Positions 1 through 8,166 of a DNA stretch of 64,000 nucleotides are shown here, piece by piece. Position 1 is the first letter of the stretch, and each line of letters begins with the position of its first letter. Under the pieces are notes generated by a model. The model saw nothing but the letters and a program-made list of their open reading frames with translations, made no database searches and had not been told where the DNA came from. This stretch comes from Brevundimonas sp. EYE_349 (GTDB taxonomy: Bacteria > Pseudomonadota > Alphaproteobacteria > Caulobacterales > Caulobacteraceae): the NCBI RefSeq assembly GCF_023147505.1, contig NZ_JAHXPB010000006.1, positions 62,001 through 126,000 on the forward strand. The letters run 5' to 3'. A program made the translations under genes and the position numbers.

Positions 1-1217
1 ATACGCCAGAGGACGTCCTGCGCCTGCGCGGTTCGGTGCCGGTCACCCATACGCTGGCCGAGCGGGGCGCGAACCGCCTGTGGGAGCTGCTGCACACCGA
101 GCCCTTCATCAACGCCCTGGGCGCCGTCACCGGCAATCAGGCGATGCAGATGGTTCGCGCGGGTCTGAAGGCGATCTATCTGTCGGGCTGGCAGGTCGCG
201 GCGGACGCCAATACGGCGGGCGCCATGTACCCCGACCAGTCGCTGTATCCGGCCAACGCCGCGCCGGAACTGTGCCGCCGCATCAACCGCACCCTGCAAC
301 GCGCTGACCAGATCGAGCACGCCGAGGGCGGAGCCAAGCGCGACTGGTTCGCCCCCATCGTCGCGGACGCCGAGGCCGGTTTCGGCGGCCCGCTGAACAG
401 CTTCGAGATCATGAAGGCCTTCATCGAGGCGGGCGCCGCGGGCGTCCATTTCGAGGACCAACTGGCGTCGGAGAAGAAGTGCGGACACCTGGGCGGCAAG
501 GTGCTGATCCCCACCCAGGCGCATGAGCGCAACCTGGTCGCCGCGCGCCTGGCCGCCGACGTCATGGGCACGCCGACCATCACGGTCGCCCGCACCGACG
601 CCGAATCGGCCCAGCTGATCACCTCGGACATCGATGAGCGCGACCAGCCCTTCATCGACCGCGAGAACCGCACGCCCGAGGGCTTCTTCCGCCTGAAGGA
701 AGGCACGGGCCTGGACCACTGCATCGCGCGCGGCCTGTCCTACGCCAATATCGCCGACCTGCTGTGGTGGGAGACCAGCCACCCGGATCTGGACGACGCG
801 AAGAAGTTCGCGGAAGCCGTGCAGAAGAAGCATCCGGGCAAGCTGATGGCCTACAACTGCTCGCCGTCGTTCAACTGGGAGGCCAAGCTGGACAAGGCCA
901 CCATCGCCAAGTTCCAGCGCGAGTTGGGGGCCATGGGCTACAAGTTCCAGTTCGTGACCCTGGCGGGCTTCCACGCCCTGAACAACTCGATGTTCGAGCT
1001 GGCGGACGGTTATCGCGACAACGGCATGGCGGCCTATTCGGAGCTGCAACAGCGCGAGTTCGCCAACGAGGCGCGCGGCTACACCGCCACCCGCCATCAG
1101 CGCGAAGTCGGCACCGGCTATTTCGACCAGGTCGCCACGGTCATCTCCAACGGCACATCGTCGACCACGGCGCTGAAGGACTCGACCGAGACCGCCCAGT
1201 TCACCACCGCGGCTTAA
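1..1217 (+). CDS. aceA: Isocitrate lyase, 5' end outside the window
   Basis: Glyoxylate-shunt enzyme that splits isocitrate into glyoxylate and succinate, allowing growth on acetate and fatty acids. The reading frame is open from the left edge ([10 protein letters not shown]... before the first possible GTG at 36), so the true start lies upstream. The catalytic signature KKCGHLGGK is coded at 474-494, inside the TIM-barrel; the preceding stretch ADAEAGFGG carries the metal-binding acidic residues of the family. The visible part matches the C-terminal ~400 residues of the short, bacterial-type enzyme (about 430 aa). The stop TAA is at 1215-1217 and a 69-codon ORF follows after 20 bases, probably on the same transcript. 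Family assignment is very secure. Confidence 0.97.
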   Translation, partial: TPEDVLRLRGSVPVTHTLAERGANRLWELLHTEPFINALGAVTGNQAMQMVRAGLKAIYLSGWQVAADANTAGAMYPDQSLYPANAAPELCRRINRTLQRADQIEHAEGGAKRDWFAPIVADAEAGFGGPLNSFEIMKAFIEAGAAGVHFEDQLASEKKCGHLGGKVLIPTQAHERNLVAARLAADVMGTPTITVARTDAESAQLITSDIDERDQPFIDRENRTPEGFFRLKEGTGLDHCIARGLSYANIADLLWWETSHPDLDDAKKFAEAVQKKHPGKLMAYNCSPSFNWEAKLDKATIAKFQRELGAMGYKFQFVTLAGFHALNNSMFELADGYRDNGMAAYSELQQREFANEARGYTATRHQREVGTGYFDQVATVISNGTSSTTALKDSTETAQFTTAA

Positions 1218-1237
1218 TCAGAAAAGGAACCGCACAA

Positions 1238-1447
1238 ATGGAACCGCTGACCCGAACCGAAGCCATCATCGACTTCTGCCTGGCGCCCCTGGCGCTCGAC
1301 AGCGGTACGGAGGCCGAACGCGAAGTGCGTCGTCGCATGACGCACGTGCTGCGAACCTATCAGTCCAAGACCGCGACGCCGGTCGCCGTGGACTTCTCGT
1401 CCATGCCGTCGCAGGTCATCAACGAGGCGGCCCACGGCTACGAATAG
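1238..1447 (+). CDS. Small hypothetical protein downstream of isocitrate lyase (69 aa)
   Basis: ATG at 1238 preceded by AAAAGGAA, a reasonable ribosome-binding site, 20 bases after the aceA stop. The product is short, mildly acidic, with a charged helical middle (GTEAEREVRRRMTHVL) and no membrane segment or cysteine motif. I do not recognise a family. Tight spacing behind aceA, its own Shine-Dalgarno site, and a strong terminator right after its stop indicate that it is the last gene of the aceA transcript. A role linked to the glyoxylate shunt is inference from position only. Confidence 0.75.
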   Translation: MEPLTRTEAIIDFCLAPLALDSGTEAEREVRRRMTHVLRTYQSKTATPVAVDFSSMPSQVINEAAHGYE

Positions 1448-1460
1448 GCCGCCGCGTATG

Positions 1461-1498
1461 AAAAAAAGGCCCGTCCCGAGCGATCGGGGCGGGCCTTT
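1461..1498. terminator. Bidirectional rho-independent terminator
   Basis: An A7 tract (1461-1467) leads into GGCCCGTCCCG (1468-1478), loop, and CGGGGCGGGCC followed by TTTCG. The 11-bp stem has one G-T pair. U-rich sequence on both strands fits a shared terminator for the plus-strand aceA transcript and the minus-strand lipoprotein gene ending at 1521. Confidence 0.85.
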
Positions 1499-1520
1499 CG
1501 TCGTTCGTGATCGGGCGACC

Positions 1521-2657
1521 TTAGCGGGTGGTCGGGCCGGTGTTCAGCGATTGAGTGGTGGCGACGGCCGGCGTTGCGGCCGGGGCCGATGTCTGGGCCG
1601 GCGCCACAGCGGCGACGGGCGTGCGGGCCGGGGCGCCGGTTTCCTGGGGATCGCCGACGATGATGGTGGTGATCTGGGTGGCCTCGGTGGTGCAGGTCGC
1701 CAGATCGCGGGTCACGTGACGGCCCAGGCAGAAGATGTCCTCATAGCTGGGACGCGAGGCGGCCAAGCATTGGAACAGCATCAATTTGGACATGCTCAAG
1801 CAGAACTCGCTGTTCGGCTCGTGCGTCAGGGCCTCGGTGTTGGCGCGCGCCTCGTCGCCGCCGGCGCCCAGGGCGCCCAGGGCCGCGATGGCCAGCGAAC
1901 GCACGACCGCCGGGGTATAGGGCGGACCCTTGCGCGACGGTTCAAGTCGCAGGCCGGTTCCGCTGTTGCCAGCGGCGAACAGCTGGGCCGATTCCTCGGC
2001 CGACGGCAGCATATCCACCTCGGACAGGTGTTTGGCGCCCTCCAGCCGGACCTCGCGGTTGGCGATGGGGGTGGTGGCCCAGCGTCGGCGCGGATCGCTG
2101 CGGCCCTGGATCGTATAGGCGTCCTGTTCGATGCCCTCGGCGATGGCGCGCATGGCGACCGAATCCTTGCCGATAGTGCTGGCGATCAGGCCGGCGGCGG
2201 CGTCGGCGCCGGGCAGGGTGGCCGCGTAGGCTGGGTCGGCGACGATCTGGGCCACGATCTGCTGACGCTGCGTCGGATCGATGGCGTATTGACGCACGCC
2301 CGCGACGAACTCGGGCGACTGCATGGCGATGATGGCGCCATAGGCGATCAGGCCGCGCGACAGCTGTTCGGCGTCATAGGAGGCGCCCTTGCGGATCGCC
2401 GCCTGGATCGACTCCGCGTCCGGGAAGCCGCCCGGCTGGATGGTGCGGGCTTCGCGCAGGAAGGCGACATAGATGGATGCGGCTTCGGCTACGCCCTGGT
2501 TCAGCGAAATGGGCGGCGGCTGGCGGGCGGCCAGTTCAGCCGCAAGACGTTGAGCCTCCAGCTCGGCCTTGGAGGGTCCGCTCTCGCAGCTTGCGAGTAT
2601 CATGGCGGCGACGAGGGCGACGGCGGAGACGCCGCGGCGCAGGGGGGCCGATTTCAT
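1521..2657 (-). CDS. Putative lipoprotein of unknown function (378 aa)
   Basis: The N terminus has a lipoprotein signal peptide: basic MKSAPLRRG, hydrophobic core VSAVALVAAMI, lipobox LASC with the acylated Cys at about residue 24. A GAGGAT site precedes the ATG. The mature protein is Ala/Gln-rich, has a helical region at 40-260 and a low-complexity Ala/Pro/Thr tail over the last ~45 residues (repeated APA/VAT blocks). Four cysteines lie close together at about 290-330 (FCLSMS, FQCLAA, FCLGRH, ATCTTE), perhaps disulfide-bonded in the periplasm. I do not recognise the family. Convergent with aceA and outside the prophage left end. Confidence 0.8.
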   Translation of the reverse strand: MKSAPLRRGVSAVALVAAMILASCESGPSKAELEAQRLAAELAARQPPPISLNQGVAEAASIYVAFLREARTIQPGGFPDAESIQAAIRKGASYDAEQLSRGLIAYGAIIAMQSPEFVAGVRQYAIDPTQRQQIVAQIVADPAYAATLPGADAAAGLIASTIGKDSVAMRAIAEGIEQDAYTIQGRSDPRRRWATTPIANREVRLEGAKHLSEVDMLPSAEESAQLFAAGNSGTGLRLEPSRKGPPYTPAVVRSLAIAALGALGAGGDEARANTEALTHEPNSEFCLSMSKLMLFQCLAASRPSYEDIFCLGRHVTRDLATCTTEATQITTIIVGDPQETGAPARTPVAAVAPAQTSAPAATPAVATTQSLNTGPTTR

Positions 2658-2794
2658 TGGAACATCCTCAAGGCGATTACGCGCGCAAAAGCGCCAACAC
2701 TATGGGCGCTTATAAGGCGTTCCTCATGGTTACCCGACGGTTAAGATGGCCGCGAAAATCGCCTGTTGTTTCCTATGACTTTTTTCGAAAGACC

Positions 2795-2831
2795 GTCCGA
2801 CTTCCGGGTTAATCGTCGCCTTAAGTCGGAC
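2795..2831. repeat. AAGTCGGAC inverted pair at the prophage left end
   Basis: GTCCGACTT at 2795-2803 and AAGTCGGAC at 2823-2831 form an inverted pair around a 19-bp spacer. The same nonamer recurs as a cluster beside the integrase gene at 13800-13851. Placement at both ends of the element suggests recombinase or Xis arm-type binding sites. The 2658-2968 gap otherwise holds only the chromosomal flank and the terminator at 2880-2911. Confidence 0.6.
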
Positions 2832-2879
2832 GCCGTCGCACCGGATCGCACCCCGCCCGAACGCCTCATCGGACAGCAG

Positions 2880-2911
2880 AACGCCCCGGCGTCATTATTC
2901 GCCGGGGCGTT
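2880..2911 (-). terminator. Terminator hairpin of the prophage left arm
   Basis: AACGCCCCGGC (2880-2890) pairs perfectly with GCCGGGGCGTT (2901-2911) around a 10-base AT-rich loop. It lies just downstream of the last minus-strand phage gene (stop at 2969) and would end the late transcript before the chromosomal flank. No long U-tract follows. Confidence 0.65.
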
Positions 2912-2968
2912 CGTCGCATCACAGCGCGCGCGGCGGGAACAAGACCGCGCGTCGCCGGGCGAACCGGA

Positions 2969-3241
2969 TCAGCTGAAGGCGGCGGCCGCCACGGTGACGT
3001 TGCCGGACTTCGGCGCGGCCGTGACGGTCAGGACGCGGAAGGCGGTCCCGCCGGCGGCGACCAGGTGGATCACGTCGCCGGCGAATAGATAGCCGCGCAC
3101 GTCGTTGAAATAGCCGGCGGCGACGGCGGTCGCGACGCTGTCGGCCCCGGCGTCATAGTGCCAGATCTGGCGGCTGGCGGCCGCGCCGGTGACGGAGTTG
3201 AGGTTGCTGACCTTCGACAGCTGGTTCTTGTTCAGGGCCAT
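2969..3241 (-). CDS. Small phage-type protein of unknown function (90 aa)
   Basis: Last gene of the left arm. The protein starts MALNKNQLSKVSN and is mostly predicted beta strand (YLFAGDVIHLVAAGG, FRVLTVTAAPKSGNVTV), without a signal peptide. Small beta-rich proteins of this look occur among phage tail or decoration genes, but I cannot name a family. A GGAGAG-type site (in CTGCAGGAGAGCGCC on the minus strand) precedes the ATG. It follows the spanin pair by about 80 bases and is read in the same direction. Confidence 0.65.
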   Translation of the reverse strand: MALNKNQLSKVSNLNSVTGAAASRQIWHYDAGADSVATAVAAGYFNDVRGYLFAGDVIHLVAAGGTAFRVLTVTAAPKSGNVTVAAAAFS

Positions 3242-3322
3242 GGGGCGCTCTCCTGCAGAACGACCGCCACCATGGCGATCTGATCATCAGGCTACGGCCC
3301 CGACGAATGCGGCAACGCGACC

Positions 3323-3637
3323 TCAACCGGCCGGACACGCCTCGCCGGTATGGAACTGGATCAGGCGGCTGACCTGGTCGAACAGGTCGCCCCGGCTTTT
3401 GGCCAGGCGGCGGATGCCGGCGCGCCAGTCGGCGGGGATCATGGCGCCGCCGTCGGTCGGCAGGCCGGGGACGGCGGCGGGACAGCGCAGCAGCTCGGCC
3501 GGCGGCGTCTCGCGCACCGTGCGCACCACCACCTCGGGGGGCGGCGCGACGGGCGCCGGGCCGCTAGCGCAGCCCGGCAAGGTCGTTGACAGCAGCAGCC
3601 CAATCGCCGCCGACATGATCGTTCTCGACTGCCGCAT
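3323..3637 (-). CDS. Rz1-like outer-membrane spanin lipoprotein
   Basis: From the ATG at 3637 the product is MRQSRTIMSAAIGLLLSTTL followed by lipobox PGCASG, then a proline-rich stretch (APVAPPPE), the hallmark of o-spanins. Length about 104 aa. The start lies inside the preceding Rz-like gene in another frame, so the first ~74 bases overlap its 3' end; this embedded arrangement is typical of Rz/Rz1. Rz1 is tethered to the outer membrane, binds Rz across the periplasm and completes lysis by fusing the two membranes. A second in-frame ATG at 3616 is a possible alternative start and would still keep the lipobox. Confidence 0.75.
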   Translation of the reverse strand: MRQSRTIMSAAIGLLLSTTLPGCASGPAPVAPPPEVVVRTVRETPPAELLRCPAAVPGLPTDGGAMIPADWRAGIRRLAKSRGDLFDQVSRLIQFHTGEACPAG

Positions 3638-4019
3638 CGGCCGCCTCCATTCGGGTGAGGGCGTCGGTCGCCCGTTTGGCATAGACGGCCGCCAGGGCCG
3701 CATCCGCCGCTTGCTTGCCTTCGCGGCGCTCAAGGTCGGCCAGCATGGCGTCGAGCGATCCGGACTGGACCTTGTCCTGGTAGTTCACCAGCTCGGCGAC
3801 GCGCCTGTTGCACAGGCGGCCCCAGTCCTTCTGGCGCGAGCCTTCGGGCTGGAATGGCACATTGACCGTGGCGCAGATCTCGCGCGCCTGGGTCAGCAAC
3901 AGGGCGCGATCAGCCTTGGCTTTCTCAAGCCAGAAGTAGGCCGCCGCCGCCCCAATCAGCAGGACCAGCAGCGTCAGGAACCGACGGTTGGCGCGGAACA
4001 GGGCGAGGGCGGTCAGCAT
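3564..4019 (-). CDS. Rz-like inner-membrane spanin
   Basis: The 151-aa product has an N-terminal transmembrane helix at about residues 13-30 (FLTLLVLLIGAAAAYFWLEK), then a charged helical periplasmic domain (RREGKQAADAALAAVYAKRA) suited to a coiled coil: the i-spanin topology. Its 3' end overlaps the Rz1-like lipoprotein gene in another frame, and the endolysin and holin genes lie upstream on the same strand, completing a lysis cassette. Two cysteines (ICATV, LCNRR) may form a disulfide. Sequence identity to lambda Rz is not visible; the call rests on topology and gene arrangement. Confidence 0.7.
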   Translation of the reverse strand: MLTALALFRANRRFLTLLVLLIGAAAAYFWLEKAKADRALLLTQAREICATVNVPFQPEGSRQKDWGRLCNRRVAELVNYQDKVQSGSLDAMLADLERREGKQAADAALAAVYAKRATDALTRMEAADAAVENDHVGGDWAAAVNDLAGLR

Positions 4020-4021
4020 GA

Positions 4022-4372
4022 TCAGGCCGCCTTGGCCGATAGACGCTCACGCAGCGCATAGCCTTCAAGAGGCCAGAGCTGTTTGATGGCGTCCTCATAG
4101 GCGAACAGCTTGCCCTTTTCAGGATCGAAGTTCTCCGGCGAGGCTGTCGCTGACTTGCCGATCACGGTGAAGCCGTTCTGCATGACGAGGATGCAGATCG
4201 TCAGCAGTGACAGCGATGGGTGCGCAGGTTGGCCCAGAGCTTCAGCGGCGGCGCCGGCCGTGAAGTAATGCTCGCCGATGATCTTGGACTTCATGTCGTC
4301 CAGCGACACCCGAGGGTGGGTAGCTTTTGCGGCCGAATATTCTTCGGTCGCCTTAAGGGCTGCACTGTCCAT
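4022..4372 (-). CDS. Gp49/Gp66-family phage protein
   Basis: From ATG 4372 (GGAG site nearby) the protein is about 116 aa. It shows the pattern I associate with the phage N4 Gp49 / Sf6 Gp66 family: RVSLDDMKSKIIGEHYFTAG, a conserved LTICILVMQNGFTVIG strand-helix, SPENFD, and a C-terminal AIKQLWPLEGYALRERL. The function of the family is not known to me beyond its phage occurrence, often near lysis or late genes. It sits between the endolysin gene and the spanins, only 2 bases from the Rz-like start. Confidence 0.8.
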   Translation of the reverse strand: MDSAALKATEEYSAAKATHPRVSLDDMKSKIIGEHYFTAGAAAEALGQPAHPSLSLLTICILVMQNGFTVIGKSATASPENFDPEKGKLFAYEDAIKQLWPLEGYALRERLSAKAA

Positions 4373-4438
4373 TTTAGGTCTCCAGTTCAGATTGCCGGGA
4401 GAGCGCCCGGCTCGCATTTCGCCATTCGGGACAATCTG

Positions 4439-4894
4439 CTAGCCGATCCCCGGCGAATACTTCGTCCGGCCGGCCACCTTGCGCGCGGTCAGCAGCTGCT
4501 TGCGCTTGCCGGGGCCGAAGCCGACGTGAACCCACTGATCGAACTCTTCGATGATCTGGTCGAAGTCCTTCAGGTGCTTGGCGAGGTAGGCGGCGACCTG
4601 GGCGGGCGTGCCGAACGACGGGCAGATGAAGTCCACCGCATGGCCGGTGCGGTGTGCGCTGGTCGGCGATCCGCCCACGGCCGTGTTGACCTCGGGGCTG
4701 CGATAGCCGGACAGGACGCTGATCGGCCGGTCGCCCAGCAGGGTCCGCACATGCTCCATGCGGTCGGCCGTCAGGATCAGCTGATCGACGATGTGCGGCG
4801 GCGCGACGTTGGCGATGCCCTTGCGGGCCGCCGTGGCGGAATGGGTCATCTCGGCGAGCGAGAAATGCGCCGACAGGCGCTGGGTCGGGGCCAT
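4439..4894 (-). CDS. Phage endolysin, peptidase M15 family
   Basis: Single-domain 151-aa metallopeptidase of the M15_3 type, expected to cut the peptide stem of peptidoglycan. The zinc site is visible: SAHRTGHAVDF supplies His81 and Asp88, and WVHVGF supplies His123; the preceding SGYRSPEVN is the usual substrate-site strand. No signal peptide, so export depends on the holin, whose stop codon overlaps this start by one base (TGATG on the minus strand). Together with the spanins it forms the prophage lysis cassette. Confidence 0.9.
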   Translation of the reverse strand: MAPTQRLSAHFSLAEMTHSATAARKGIANVAPPHIVDQLILTADRMEHVRTLLGDRPISVLSGYRSPEVNTAVGGSPTSAHRTGHAVDFICPSFGTPAQVAAYLAKHLKDFDQIIEEFDQWVHVGFGPGKRKQLLTARKVAGRTKYSPGIG

Positions 4895-5283
4895 CAGCCT
4901 TCTCCTTCAGTGGGCGGGGGAACCGGCGCGGCGCCGCGACGCGGAACCCAGCTGCCGAGATTGGTGAAGAACAGCTTCAGCCCGCCGGACGCCCCGGCGA
5001 TGAAGGCCTCGCGCAGGGGCTTGTAGGCCTTGAAGGCCAGCGTCCCGACGACGAAGCCGACGGCGTTGATCAGGGGCAGGGGCCAGTGGAAGACATGGCC
5101 GGCGGCTGGAACCAGGAAGGCGGCGAATGTCACACCCACGGTCCATTGCGCCAAGCGGTCGCGCCAACCCAGGCCGGGTTCCCACATCTGGCCGATGGCC
5201 GCGCCCACGGCCCCCGGCACGAACGGCTCCAGCCAGTGGCGCAGGCCGTCAAGGATTTCGAGAAGGGCGGGCTTCCAGTGCAT
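4894..5283 (-). CDS. Putative phage holin
   Basis: 129-aa membrane protein with three hydrophobic stretches: around VPGAVGAAIGQM, WTVGVTFAAFLVPAAG and PLINAVGFVVGTLAF, and a polar proline-rich tail (APVPPPTEGEG). Size, topology and its position directly upstream of the M15 endolysin with a one-base overlap make a pore-forming holin likely. I see no specific family motif; LydA-like is possible. Confidence 0.65.
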   Translation of the reverse strand: MHWKPALLEILDGLRHWLEPFVPGAVGAAIGQMWEPGLGWRDRLAQWTVGVTFAAFLVPAAGHVFHWPLPLINAVGFVVGTLAFKAYKPLREAFIAGASGGLKLFFTNLGSWVPRRGAAPVPPPTEGEG

Positions 5284-5325
5284 GACGGGCAGAATGGCCC
5301 GCCGGCATAGCCTGCAACGCGCGGT

Positions 5326-6207
5326 TCAGAGGCGCGTGTTGCGCCAGACCTGTTCGCCGTCCGTGTGCGTCATGCCCTCAATCGTCGGCCGGTTGGGATC
5401 GTAGCGGAAGCCGCAGGCGCGCTCCCACAGCAGGGTCCAGCCGTGGCTATGAAACAGTTCCATCAGCACGCCTTCGATCCGGCGGCTGTGCGTGCCGATG
5501 CAGATTTGCCGGACGCGGCCGGTCAGGAAGGCGATTGACGCCTCGGCTACCCGCTCTTCCGCCCCCTGGATGTCCCAATGCATATAGTCGATCTGATCCA
5601 GTCCGGCGCAGATCGTTTCAACCGACAGGCCCTGAACTGGCGCGCCGTCGAACACGCCGCCGCGATAGTCCGTTTCAGCCGCATCGGCGGTCGCGGCCGC
5701 CCCGTAATCGGCCAAAGCGGCTTCGCGCGGAAACCACAGGCGCGCGTCTTCCGACCAAGCGGCGGCCTCAAGGATCGTCGGGCTGAAAGCGTCCAGACCA
5801 TTGTGGGTCAAATGTTCGCGCGCCACAGCGGCCTTGCGGGCGCAGGCTTCTACGCCCACCAGGCGGACAGCGTCTCGTTCCTGCCGTCGGCACACCACGC
5901 CGGCGGCCGAGATCCACGGCGCCCATGCGGCGCCCAGCTCAACGGCGGTGAAGCGGTCGCGGGGTGCGGCTTCGATGGCGGAAAGAAGCGCGCAGTATTC
6001 CGCCGCGCCGCCATAGACGCCATCATCAGGAACGGGGGGCGCATCCATGATCGCGCCATCTAGGCCGACTGCGCCGGGGAAAAGATCGGCTCTGGTCTGA
6101 AGGCCAAGCCAGTTGGTGAAGCGCCCGGGCGTCGAACATAGCCCGTCGGTCGGGGCGCGGTGACGCTCCAACAGCACGGTGTCCAGATGGCCAGCAGCAT
6201 CGATCAT
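5326..6207 (-). CDS. FkbM-type SAM-dependent methyltransferase-like protein
   Basis: 293 aa. The middle carries a Rossmann-type SAM site: FTAVELGAAWAPWIS (motif I, E-x-G) and RLVGVEACARKAAVA (motif II with acidic ribose-binding Glu), followed by DYMHWDIQGAEERV, resembling the D-I-Q/E-G-x-E motif of FkbM methyltransferases, and VRQICIGTHS. It lies between the tailspike and the holin on the same strand. FkbM enzymes methylate sugars or small molecules; a role in modifying surface glycan or the tailspike is inference. It could be cargo rather than a phage function. Confidence 0.7.
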   Translation of the reverse strand: MIDAAGHLDTVLLERHRAPTDGLCSTPGRFTNWLGLQTRADLFPGAVGLDGAIMDAPPVPDDGVYGGAAEYCALLSAIEAAPRDRFTAVELGAAWAPWISAAGVVCRRQERDAVRLVGVEACARKAAVAREHLTHNGLDAFSPTILEAAAWSEDARLWFPREAALADYGAAATADAAETDYRGGVFDGAPVQGLSVETICAGLDQIDYMHWDIQGAEERVAEASIAFLTGRVRQICIGTHSRRIEGVLMELFHSHGWTLLWERACGFRYDPNRPTIEGMTHTDGEQVWRNTRL

Positions 6208-6243
6208 GGCGGGATTCTGACCCAGCCTCTGGTCGAAAGCAAT

Positions 6244-8121
6244 TCAGCCCGTGACGCCGTCGAAACGAGATTGTGCGCCGACCAGCGTAACCGTGCCGTC
6301 GAAATAGCCGGTGACGTAGTTTCGGTTCGACGCGCCCTGTTCGATAAAGGCCTGCGTCGACGGCGCCCCGGTTTCACGATTTGTCGTGCCGATGTCGAAC
6401 CGCGAACGGGTGACGTTGTTGACGACAATGGCAGGCGAACCCTGCAGCAGGCGATCATACTGACTGACGGTGCGCGCCCCCCAGTAGATGCGCTCGCAGT
6501 TGCTCACCAAGGCCGCGTAGCTGGTGTTGACCAACATATCGGCGCTGAAGGCGCAGTCCTTCAAACCGTCCAGCTCGACGCCGACACCCGCCCCCGGCAA
6601 GCCTTCATTGGCGTAGCCCAACCACATCCCCGACAGGTGCATGTAGTGGGCCAGCGCGGCGGATCCGCGCTTGATGACCAGAAGGTCGGGACAGGTATCG
6701 ATCAGGCCGCCCACCCATGTGAACCATTTCAAGTCTTTGCCGTTCGGGCTTTCACCGATGTAAACGCCGATGTTCCCGCAACCCAGCACTTCGGTGCCGA
6801 ACACTTTCGTCCCCGTGACGCACTCGCCACGGAAGCCATATCGCGTCGCGCCAAACACCTGTCCGCCGATGATCTCGACCGCGTTCTCCGGCTGGGTCAG
6901 CGTGCCCTCTTTGGCGAAGAAGCCATCTCGCACAGCCAGACCGCCCTGGCCATTCATCTGCACGCCGGTGAACCGGGAATGGAAGCTGTCGCCATAGGCA
7001 AGGCCCCTGCGCGCCGCAAAGATCCGCACGTTGTTGACGAGGCAGTTGTTGTTCGGCCCCAGGTCGATCCCATCGGCGTTGACATAGGTCGATCCCGGCC
7101 CCTGGACCGTGAAGTCCTTGAGGCCCAGGCGGAACAAGGGATTGCCTTGGGCGTCGGATGATTTGATCGCGGCGCGGTCGCCCAGGTTCAGCAGGGTCGT
7201 CGCGCCATCGCCTTCACCTTCCAGCACGAGATTATCCGCCGCGGTCACGTCCAGCGTCCGGTCCGGCAGACTAGGGTGCGCGCTGGCCAGCCGAACGACA
7301 CCGGCCGGCAGCTTCATTTTCGGACATCCGCCGCCGAAGCGCGTTCCCTGCGTGCGTGCAAAGGCGATGGCGGCGCGGATCGACGGCGCATCGTCGTCCA
7401 CGCCGTTAAGGCGCGCCCCGCCAGCAAAACGCTTTTCGCGTGGATTGATCCACTCGACCAGCACGCGCGCGGCGGCGAACGCCGCCTTGGGCGTCATCGA
7501 CACATCGTCCACGGCCTCGTCGCGCGCCTCGGTCGGCGTCGCGCGTCTCAGGCCGATATTTTCGCGCAGCGCCTGGGCTTCGTCCTCGCCGTCCAGATTG
7601 TCGGCGGTGCGGTTCAGCTTGCCCAGGGCGGCGAAATCGTCCGGCCGGGTCTGAACGCGCGGCGCACCGTCGGCGCCGATGGTCAGGAACCGCTCGCCCA
7701 TGCCGGGCGCCCAGGGCGCGACGCCCCCAACAACCCCGACTGGCAGAACGATGCTGCGGCCCAGTTTGGCGCGATGCTCTTGCAACTGGGCTTGAAACGC
7801 TTCGGCGTCGGCCTCCAGTGTCGCCGAACGCACGGCGCCGTTCGGGGTGTGCTGACGTAGCCTTGCCGCCGGAAGCTCGCTGTAGATCCAGACCAGATCG
7901 CCCGCCAGCACGTCATAGTCCAGACGACCGGTGAACCCCTCCGACGACACCTCAACGGCCGCCACCAGCGGAGGCGTCAACTCAAAGGCGGCCCCGGCCC
8001 GCAGAAGGCGGGCGCGAACGGCAGTTGGGTTCAGCAACGGAAAATCCGCCGGGAAGTCGGTCTGGCCGGCGAGGGCGATGAAGGGACCGGCAATCCGGTC
8101 GTTTTCGGGCAATGCGGCCAT
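6244..8121 (-). CDS. Tailspike / tail fibre with beta-helix domain
   Basis: About 625 aa from the ATG at 8121; an upstream TTG at 8154 has no ribosome site. The N-terminal ~200 residues would be the virion adaptor. From about residue 235 there is a pectate-lyase-like start (LNGVDDDAPSIRAAIAFART, typical of phage tailspike DDxxAI entry motifs), followed by a long run of short beta repeats rich in N, G and V (FTVQGPGSTYVNADGIDLG, NNVRIFAARRG, FTGVQMNGQGG), the look of a right-handed beta-helix. Such proteins bind and often hydrolyse capsular or O-antigen polysaccharide. The C terminus may hold the receptor-binding tip. Host range probably depends on it. Confidence 0.8.
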   Translation of the reverse strand: MAALPENDRIAGPFIALAGQTDFPADFPLLNPTAVRARLLRAGAAFELTPPLVAAVEVSSEGFTGRLDYDVLAGDLVWIYSELPAARLRQHTPNGAVRSATLEADAEAFQAQLQEHRAKLGRSIVLPVGVVGGVAPWAPGMGERFLTIGADGAPRVQTRPDDFAALGKLNRTADNLDGEDEAQALRENIGLRRATPTEARDEAVDDVSMTPKAAFAAARVLVEWINPREKRFAGGARLNGVDDDAPSIRAAIAFARTQGTRFGGGCPKMKLPAGVVRLASAHPSLPDRTLDVTAADNLVLEGEGDGATTLLNLGDRAAIKSSDAQGNPLFRLGLKDFTVQGPGSTYVNADGIDLGPNNNCLVNNVRIFAARRGLAYGDSFHSRFTGVQMNGQGGLAVRDGFFAKEGTLTQPENAVEIIGGQVFGATRYGFRGECVTGTKVFGTEVLGCGNIGVYIGESPNGKDLKWFTWVGGLIDTCPDLLVIKRGSAALAHYMHLSGMWLGYANEGLPGAGVGVELDGLKDCAFSADMLVNTSYAALVSNCERIYWGARTVSQYDRLLQGSPAIVVNNVTRSRFDIGTTNRETGAPSTQAFIEQGASNRNYVTGYFDGTVTLVGAQSRFDGVTG

Positions 8122-8166
8122 GACACGACTTTGCCGCCAGGGCAGGGGCCGCAACGCGGTGGAGCG

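Noticed and set aside
1458-2744. 428-codon plus-strand ORF
   Set aside because: Lies opposite a lipoprotein gene with a clear signal peptide and begins inside a terminator hairpin.
2809-2824. Possible CtrA box TTAA-N-TTAA near the prophage left end
   Set aside because: Spacer is 8 bases instead of 7 and no gene start lies suitably downstream.
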